Shown here: positions 58,331 through 64,000 of the stretch, piece after piece
Layout: the number at the start of each line of letters is the position of its first letter
How positions within the stretch are numbered: position 1 is the first letter of the stretch
From: Solirubrobacterales bacterium
Lineage (GTDB): Bacteria > Actinomycetota > Thermoleophilia > Solirubrobacterales > 70-9
NCBI GenBank assembly: GCA_023958085.1
Contig: JAMLGI010000003.1
Span: forward strand, 124,001 to 188,000
Direction: 5' to 3'
Length of the DNA: 64,000 bases
The notes under the pieces: model-generated
What the model was told of the DNA's origin: nothing
The model's input: the letters and a program-made list of their open reading frames with translations, nothing else
The model's database searches: none
Made by a program: the position numbers and the translations under genes

Positions 58331-61093
58331 CTACCAGCCCTTCTTCACCGCCTGCGCCCCGCCGTTCAGGTTCTTGACGTTGAGGCCGGGGGAGGCTTTC
58401 TGGTCGGCCGCACAGAACCGGTCGGTGACCCAGCCCCCGTTCGAGAACAGCTTGGTCTGGTCGTTGAAATGGGGCGAGGACTCGTCGGTCGCCGCCTGGG
58501 AGTAGGTCAGGATGTTCTTCACATCCGGGCACTTGCTCCCGTCCATGTTGGCCATGACGATGAAGCTCGAGCCGTGGACCACGTTGTCGTAGTTGCCGGT
58601 CGTGCTGTTGTAGACAGCGCTGATCACGTTGTATACACCTTGGCCTCCGGAACCACCCGGGATCGGGATCTGGTCCCCGGCCCGGGTCACGAACTGGTGG
58701 CTCCGCAGGGTCGCGTCCAGCGGGATGCTCTTGCTGTTCAACTCGGTTACCGAATCCGAGAGGGCCTTCTGCACGTTCGGGTTCGCCGTATTCAGGTCAC
58801 TCGGAGTGTGCACCGGATTGGCAACCGCGAACGGCGTGTTGAAGATGCCGCCAGAGGCAGACAGGATCCTGCCAAGCACCCGCCGGCCCAGGTAGGCACC
58901 CGGGGAGTCGAGCTTCTCGGTGTGATCCCAGCCGGCCAGCACAGTACAGGCCTGGCTCACATCAACGCCGTTGACCGTTGCCGGGGGCGGCAGGGTCTGG
59001 CACCAGGCGACCAGATCCGGAATCAGCAGCTCCGCACCGTAGTTGCGGTTGTTGTTGATGAACCCGCGCAGCAGCTCCGGCGTGTACTTGTTGCCGGGGT
59101 TGCCGTCGGTGCCGGCAAGACGCTGCTCGATCTGGTTGAGACCGTTTCGGGTTCTGAGCGAACGGGCCGTGTCGATGTCACCGATGATGTGCGGTTTCGC
59201 CGGGAACGGATCGTTCGGGTTCGAGAGCCAGTAGCTGTCGTTGGCGTTCGAGGTGTAGTCCTTGCGGACCTGAATCGGCATCTTGCTCGGGGAGAGCAGC
59301 CCGACCGCCGGGGCGTCCGGTGCCTTCTGCATGTCGCAGCTCGAGTTCCAGCCTTCAAACACGGCCACCTGAAGCGACGGCCAGCTGATCCCGGCGAAGC
59401 CGGTGTTGCACTCGGCCGCCCGGGCATCGTCGATGTTCGGCATCGAGCCGACGTCGGCGTAGAGCGCGTTGCCCTTCGAGTCGGCGGCGATCGTGTTCAC
59501 CCACGGCACTCCGAGGTCTTCCTTCAGCACCTTCACGCCTTCATCCACGCTCTGGGCCCGGTTGAAGTCGAAGAAGTGGTTGATGAAACGGAGACCGTTC
59601 GCGTTCGCGTCGAACATCGTGTACGCGGTGGTGTTGGTCCAGCCGAACAGCGGCTGCTTCTGGAGAATCGTCGCCACCGGACCGTGGATGGTCGAGTAGA
59701 GCGTCCGGGTCTCCTTGGTGATCGAGTCGTCGGGCTGCTTGACCTCGACCGTCACCTTGGTCTTCTTCATCGCGGTCTGCTTGCCGTCCACGTAGTAGCT
59801 GGTCGGATCGCCCGGAACCAGCTTCTCCTGGTACATGCTGAAACGCCGTGCGGTCGAAACCGTGTGGCTCCAGGCGAGATTCTGGTTGTGACCGATCAGA
59901 ACCACCGGGACTCCGAGCAGGCTGCCGCCGGAGGCGTTGACCTTGCCCGGAATCGTGATCTGCGCCTCGAAGAAGCGCTCCGATCCCTGCCACGGGAAGT
60001 GCGGGTTGCCGTACAGCATCCCCTTGCCGGTGGAGGTGGTTTCGGAACCGAGACCGACCGCATTCGAACCGATCTGAGGATCGTGAGCCTTGAAGGCCTC
60101 GACGTCTGCCGGGGTGATCTCCTGCTGGCTCTCCTGAGCGTCCGCTGAAGCACCGGAAATCGGCGGAGCCGCATCGGCGGTGCCGTCCACCGCAACCCCG
60201 AGGCCGGCCATCGTGCCAAGCTCGAAGAATCGCAGGTAGACATCCTGCTCGGTGATCGGCTTGACCCACGGCTTGCCCTTGCAGGTCACGTCGGAGAGGT
60301 TGTTGACCCCGACGTCCTTGAGGTAGCGGTTGTAACCCTTGACGTAGCCGGTCACCGCTTCTCTGGCTTCAGGCTTGGGGCCGTTCGGTGCCTTCATCTT
60401 GAGGATCTTGCTGATCGTGTCCTCGGCGATCACCCGCTTGTGGGCGAAATCGGCCTGGAGGTTCGTGTAGTTGATCCCGTTGCCGGAAAGTTGCCAACTG
60501 CCGTCGGGGCCGAAGTACTTCGACCGCTCACCGCGGACGGTGGTGTAGATCTGGGCCATCGAGCAGATGTTCTGCTTGGCCAGCGCGTAGCCGTAGCCGT
60601 AGCCGAGACCACGCCAGTCGTCGGCGACAATCCGTGGGTAGCCGTACTCGGTGGTGCGGATCGTTACCGCCGGATTGTTGAGCGCCTGCTCACGCAGGCG
60701 CCTGGCTTCCTTGCGCAGCGCCTTGGCCCGTCGGCGGTTGCCGTTGGCCTTCCTTCTCAGGACCCGGCCCTTTCCTCTGAGGACCCTGACCTTTCTCTTC
60801 ATGATCCTGGACTGTGTGAGAAGCAGCGACCTGACCCTGCCGGAAGCCCGGCGGGCTCTCTTGCGGGCCTGGTTCGCCCGGCGGTTGATCCGGTTCGCCC
60901 GACGGTTGATCTTGTTCACCCTTCGGATCCGCTGGTTGGCCGCCCGGTCAAGCTGGTTGGCTTGCCGTTCAAGCTGCTTGGCCTTCTCCAGGGAGCTGGT
61001 GTGGGCGGTCTGGTCGGCTACAGCCGTTCCGGTCCAGATTCCGAAGGTCAGCGCGAGCGCCACGGATGCAACAAACAGTCTAAAAAGTCTCAA
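58331..61093 (-). CDS. Secreted penicillin-acylase-family (Ntn hydrolase) protein with basic coiled-coil
   Basis: 920 residues from TTG 61093 after an AGAGGAAAG site. Signal peptide residues 1-26. Residues about 35-140 are an exceptionally basic helical coil (RRVNKINRRANRINRRANQ, KRKVRVLRGKGRVLRRK). The acylase body follows: alpha-chain motif YGYPRIVADDWRGLGYGYGYA and the Ntn nucleophile Ser in DPQIGSNAVGLG (about residue 345), after which the beta chain starts (GNPHFPW, HNQNLAWSHT). Relatives cleave acyl-homoserine lactones or penicillins extracellularly. Substrate unknown. It is divergent from the secreted hydrolase at 61372. Confidence 0.85.
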   Translation of the reverse strand: MRLFRLFVASVALALTFGIWTGTAVADQTAHTSSLEKAKQLERQANQLDRAANQRIRRVNKINRRANRINRRANQARKRARRASGRVRSLLLTQSRIMKRKVRVLRGKGRVLRRKANGNRRRAKALRKEARRLREQALNNPAVTIRTTEYGYPRIVADDWRGLGYGYGYALAKQNICSMAQIYTTVRGERSKYFGPDGSWQLSGNGINYTNLQADFAHKRVIAEDTISKILKMKAPNGPKPEAREAVTGYVKGYNRYLKDVGVNNLSDVTCKGKPWVKPITEQDVYLRFFELGTMAGLGVAVDGTADAAPPISGASADAQESQQEITPADVEAFKAHDPQIGSNAVGLGSETTSTGKGMLYGNPHFPWQGSERFFEAQITIPGKVNASGGSLLGVPVVLIGHNQNLAWSHTVSTARRFSMYQEKLVPGDPTSYYVDGKQTAMKKTKVTVEVKQPDDSITKETRTLYSTIHGPVATILQKQPLFGWTNTTAYTMFDANANGLRFINHFFDFNRAQSVDEGVKVLKEDLGVPWVNTIAADSKGNALYADVGSMPNIDDARAAECNTGFAGISWPSLQVAVFEGWNSSCDMQKAPDAPAVGLLSPSKMPIQVRKDYTSNANDSYWLSNPNDPFPAKPHIIGDIDTARSLRTRNGLNQIEQRLAGTDGNPGNKYTPELLRGFINNNRNYGAELLIPDLVAWCQTLPPPATVNGVDVSQACTVLAGWDHTEKLDSPGAYLGRRVLGRILSASGGIFNTPFAVANPVHTPSDLNTANPNVQKALSDSVTELNSKSIPLDATLRSHQFVTRAGDQIPIPGGSGGQGVYNVISAVYNSTTGNYDNVVHGSSFIVMANMDGSKCPDVKNILTYSQAATDESSPHFNDQTKLFSNGGWVTDRFCAADQKASPGLNVKNLNGGAQAVKKGW

Positions 61094-61371
61094 GTCTTTC
61101 CTCTCATCTCACAGCGTGGACGCACCAAGCGCCCGAGCTTCCCTCAAGAAACCCGAAAAGCCGCACCGGGTTGCGGTGAATATAGCGCCGTTCACCCGGT
61201 AACGGAGGGTTCACCGATACGACCGGAACTCCAGACCGCGGGCCGCCGGCGTCCCTGCCCTTGCTACCGGCGGATCCCGGCTGTAAAGTGTTCGGGTCGG
61301 GTTCGGCGGGATCGCCGGTCCGCAAGGGAGAACAGAGATCCGTCCACAGGGCGAGAGGCAGGGAGCGAGAT
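61094..61371. other. Divergent promoter region of two secreted enzymes
   Basis: It holds the ribosome site of the acylase gene at the left, TTGCTA-17-TAAAGT for the plus strand (61261-61289), and no other gene. Confidence 0.6.
61261..61289 (+). promoter_or_regulatory. Promoter of the secreted hydrolase gene
   Basis: TTGCTA (61261-61266), exactly 17 bases, TAAAGT (61284-61289), giving a leader of about 75 bases with GGGAGCGAG just before ATG 61372. Confidence 0.6.
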
Positions 61372-64000
61372 ATGAACCGCAGTGAAGAGGCAGCGATCCG
61401 TGGAGGTCGACGGAACCGCATGATCGGGGTGACTGTGCTCGCCCTCGGCTGGGGGCTCCTGGTCGCGCTGATCCTGACCTGGGCGTTCGGCGCCGGCAAT
61501 GCGAATGCCGCCAGCAGACACGACACCGCCAAGAACTCGATCAGAAACGTCCGGGCGAAGATCCTCACCGGATCCCAGCAGCAGGCCGCCGCCTCCAGCT
61601 CGATTCAGGTGCAGCTCGCCCGGGTCAAGGGCCGTATGCCTTCCCGGATCTCGATGACCGTGACCGTTGCCCGGATCGCCTCGTCCTCCCCGGCCAGGGG
61701 GGGTTCGACCACGGTCCGGTCCGGCAACGCCCGCTCGAGGGTCGTGCGAATCAAGCTGAATCCCGGCGCCCGCAAGATCCTGGGCGACTGCGCCACGCCG
61801 CTGGTCAAGGTGAAGGTGACCGTCAACGGCCGCTCGAAAACGGCCGTCCGAAAACTCAAGTCGAAGCGCTCGCTCTGCGCGGTTCCGAAAGACGTCGATC
61901 TGAGCAAGGCCCCCAAGTGCGAATGGATCGATGACCCCGCCAATCCCTGCCTCGGCACCTATCCGAACAACTACTTCACGAGGACCGACACTCACTCGGA
62001 AACGGGACGGCGGTTGAATCTGGCCCCGGACGCGACTCCGGCGACCAAACCGGTTCCCGGCTACCCGCAGGGAGTCAACATCGGGGTTGAGACGATCAAC
62101 CAGTCGGACGGGTTCAGCCCCGGGCCACTGCTCCAGGTGAAGATCCCCGGGCTCGACACCCAGGTGGCCTTTGACTCGACCGGCCTCGTTTCCGAAGCCG
62201 ACATGGGTCAGGCCTACCGGTCCGACCAGCCGGCCGTTCTGATTGACGCGAAGACCGGTGAACGGCAGTTGATCTGGACCGAGCTCGACAGCAACGCCTC
62301 CACCAGCCGCGACCGGGTCCTGATCATCCGGCCGGGCAAGAACCTGACCAACGGACACCGCTACATCGTCGCGCTCAGGAACCTCAAGAACGGGGGCGGC
62401 GACGGGATCAAGGCACCAGCCGGCTTCCGCCTCTACCGTGACCGCAACCTCACCTCCAACAAGACGGTCGAGAGACGCCGCAGCCACTTCGAATCGATCT
62501 TCAAGTCCCTGGGCAGGGCCGGCGTCAAACGGAGCAGTCTCTATCTGGCCTGGGACTTCACGGTCGCCTCGACCGACAACCTCACCGGCCGGATGACCTC
62601 GATCCGGAATCGGGCGTTTGAGGATCTCGGGGACACCAACCTGACCGACGGCACGGTCCAGGGAAGTGCCCCGCAGTTCACGATCACCCAGGTGGATGAC
62701 TACTCGTCCCAGCCCCCACCGTTCTCCGGGGACGGAGTCGAAGACATCCGCAAGATCCAGGGCACTTTCAGGGTTCCCTGCTACCTCGCGAACAAGGCGA
62801 ACCCGGGCGACCCGGACTGCGCTCCCGGCTCCACCTTCAAGCTGGACGACAACCAGAAGCCGATCCGTACTCCCAACAGCTTCTACACGGCCCGCTTCAA
62901 GTGCAACATCCCCCGCTCCGCGGTCTGGAACGACGGCGGCACCTGGAAGGTCGACCACAAGGTCCGCCCCTCGCTCTACGGCCACGGCCTGTTCGGGGAC
63001 ATCGGCGAGGTGTCCAGCAAGAACATCCGGCAGCTCGGCACCGAGAACGGGGTGATGGTCTGCGGCACCGACTGGATCGGGATGGCCGACGAGGACGTGA
63101 TCACCGCGATGGGCGCGCTGATGGACCTGACCAGGTTCCCGGCACTTCCCGACCGGCTGCAGCAGGGGTTCCTCAACTTCCTGTTTCTCGGTCGCCTGAT
63201 GATCCACCCGAACGGACTGGCCGCCGACCCGAACTTCAAGTTCGACGGTCAGTCGGTGATCGACACCAGCGATCTCTTCTACTACGGCAACAGCCAGGGC
63301 GGAATCGCCGGTGGCGCCCTGACCTCGGTCGCGACCGACTTCACCCGTTCGGTGCTCTACGTCGGGGCGATGAACTACTCCACGCTGCTGAACCGTTCGG
63401 TCGATTTCGACATGTACAAGGCGATCATGGATCCCTACTACCCGAAGCAGCTCGAGCGGCAGCTGATTTTCTCACTGATGCAGACGATGTGGGATCGCGG
63501 TGAGCCCAACGGCTACGCCAACCACATGACCACCGACCCGTTGCCGAAGACACCGGCCCACAAGGTGCTGATGCTGATGGCCTACGGCGACCACCAGGTG
63601 GCGAACGTGGCAACCGAGGTCGAGGCCCGGACGATCGGCGCCCCGCTTCGGCGTCCCGCCGTTTCCCGTGACCGGTTGAACTCCGAGATGATCCGCCCCT
63701 GGTTCCAGCACGATGTGCTCGGCAGCCTGCCCGGACCGGACTCCGCCGGCAGCGGTTTCTTCGCCTGGGACATCGGGCCGAAACGGGTCGAGGGCGGCCA
63801 GCTCTACGGCACCGACGCGCCACCCCTGGCCAACATCCCGCCGACCACCAGCGAGAACGAGAGTGGCGACGGCTCGGACGGCTACGGGATCGACCCGCAC
63901 GACACGGTGATCCGCAGTTCCCCGCTGGCCCGCAAGCAGATCGCCGACTTCATCAAGACGAACGGCAAGATCACCAACCCCTGCGGCAGCAACCCCTGCT
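61372..64000 (+). CDS. Secreted alpha/beta-hydrolase-like protein (partial, runs off window)
   Basis: At least 876 residues, still open at 64000. A signal/anchor helix (residues 17-40, MIGVTVLALGWGLLVALIL) is followed by a beta-rich N-terminal part with Arg-rich strands (RVVRIKLNPGARKILGD), then a bacterial-lipase-like region: VLIIRPGKNLTNGHRYIVALRNLKNG, LYLAWDFTVAS, LYGHGLFGD and the nucleophile elbow YYGNSQGGIAGGAL (Ser within GNSQGG). Ten or more cysteines suggest disulfides outside the cell. It is reminiscent of virulence-lipase N-terminal domain proteins; the substrate is not known. Confidence 0.75.
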   Translation, partial: MNRSEEAAIRGGRRNRMIGVTVLALGWGLLVALILTWAFGAGNANAASRHDTAKNSIRNVRAKILTGSQQQAAASSSIQVQLARVKGRMPSRISMTVTVARIASSSPARGGSTTVRSGNARSRVVRIKLNPGARKILGDCATPLVKVKVTVNGRSKTAVRKLKSKRSLCAVPKDVDLSKAPKCEWIDDPANPCLGTYPNNYFTRTDTHSETGRRLNLAPDATPATKPVPGYPQGVNIGVETINQSDGFSPGPLLQVKIPGLDTQVAFDSTGLVSEADMGQAYRSDQPAVLIDAKTGERQLIWTELDSNASTSRDRVLIIRPGKNLTNGHRYIVALRNLKNGGGDGIKAPAGFRLYRDRNLTSNKTVERRRSHFESIFKSLGRAGVKRSSLYLAWDFTVASTDNLTGRMTSIRNRAFEDLGDTNLTDGTVQGSAPQFTITQVDDYSSQPPPFSGDGVEDIRKIQGTFRVPCYLANKANPGDPDCAPGSTFKLDDNQKPIRTPNSFYTARFKCNIPRSAVWNDGGTWKVDHKVRPSLYGHGLFGDIGEVSSKNIRQLGTENGVMVCGTDWIGMADEDVITAMGALMDLTRFPALPDRLQQGFLNFLFLGRLMIHPNGLAADPNFKFDGQSVIDTSDLFYYGNSQGGIAGGALTSVATDFTRSVLYVGAMNYSTLLNRSVDFDMYKAIMDPYYPKQLERQLIFSLMQTMWDRGEPNGYANHMTTDPLPKTPAHKVLMLMAYGDHQVANVATEVEARTIGAPLRRPAVSRDRLNSEMIRPWFQHDVLGSLPGPDSAGSGFFAWDIGPKRVEGGQLYGTDAPPLANIPPTTSENESGDGSDGYGIDPHDTVIRSSPLARKQIADFIKTNGKITNPCGSNPC

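Noticed and set aside
61264-63207. A 647-codon minus-strand frame opposite the secreted hydrolase
   Set aside because: Low-complexity antisense translation; the plus strand has a signal peptide, GNSQGG and a good promoter.

Overview
The window is high-GC DNA from a bacterial chromosome, very probably an actinobacterium. The pointers are an actinobacterial integration-host-factor homologue (15935-16273), a DUF3618 / holin-like / DUF4235-like membrane-stress trio (56.5-57.4 kb), and many genes whose start codon lies 6-9 bases after a -10 box, which suggests leaderless mRNAs. Secreted proteins with Lys/Arg-rich segments and FG-GAP repeats suggest the Thermoleophilia/Solirubrobacterales branch; that placement is inference. 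I found no rRNA, tRNA, CRISPR array, transposase or prophage.

0-16 kb: a partial TauE/SafE permease; a leaderless ABC operon for a thiamine-precursor-like substrate; an AlkA glycosylase; a two-gene acetone-carboxylase-type operon whose alpha and gamma subunits are fused; an MBL-fold hydrolase; a nitrilase-family amidohydrolase; a divergent pair of GNAT N-acyltransferase and serine-palmitoyltransferase-like enzyme (possible sphingolipid synthesis); and a LivJ-type binding protein.

16-28 kb: the mIHF gene with a sigma70-type promoter and structured leader; a six-gene minus-strand operon with two YrbE/MlaE permeases, an MlaF ATPase and an RND/MMPL exporter but no MCE protein; an aldehyde dehydrogenase; a PQQ-type sugar dehydrogenase; and an iron divergon, with FhuF-like reductase facing an ExbB-like/DUF2149 channel across an IdeR/DmdR-like iron box.

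28-38 kb: paired 49-bp palindromes, metH, and a lower-GC island with two cell-wall hydrolases (M23 and CHAP). The two hydrolases share a duplicated promoter and carry FG-GAP repeats. Between them lie a metH 3'-end fragment and the decayed tail of the CHAP gene. A Phd/VapC toxin-antitoxin pair follows.

38-64 kb: hydrolases, a GFA protein, an FG-GAP secreted protein, an SpdH-like amine oxidase/MFS pair, pcm, an M14 peptidase/MFS pair, a PimA-like glycosyltransferase fused to a flippase-like membrane domain, an Fe-S module (FprA, BolA, monothiol glutaredoxin, A-type carrier), DegV, an ACT-domain protein, def, the second palindrome pair beside a 145-bp inverted-repeat element, the membrane-stress trio, a TetR regulator, a secreted penicillin-acylase-family enzyme and a secreted serine hydrolase cut by the window end.
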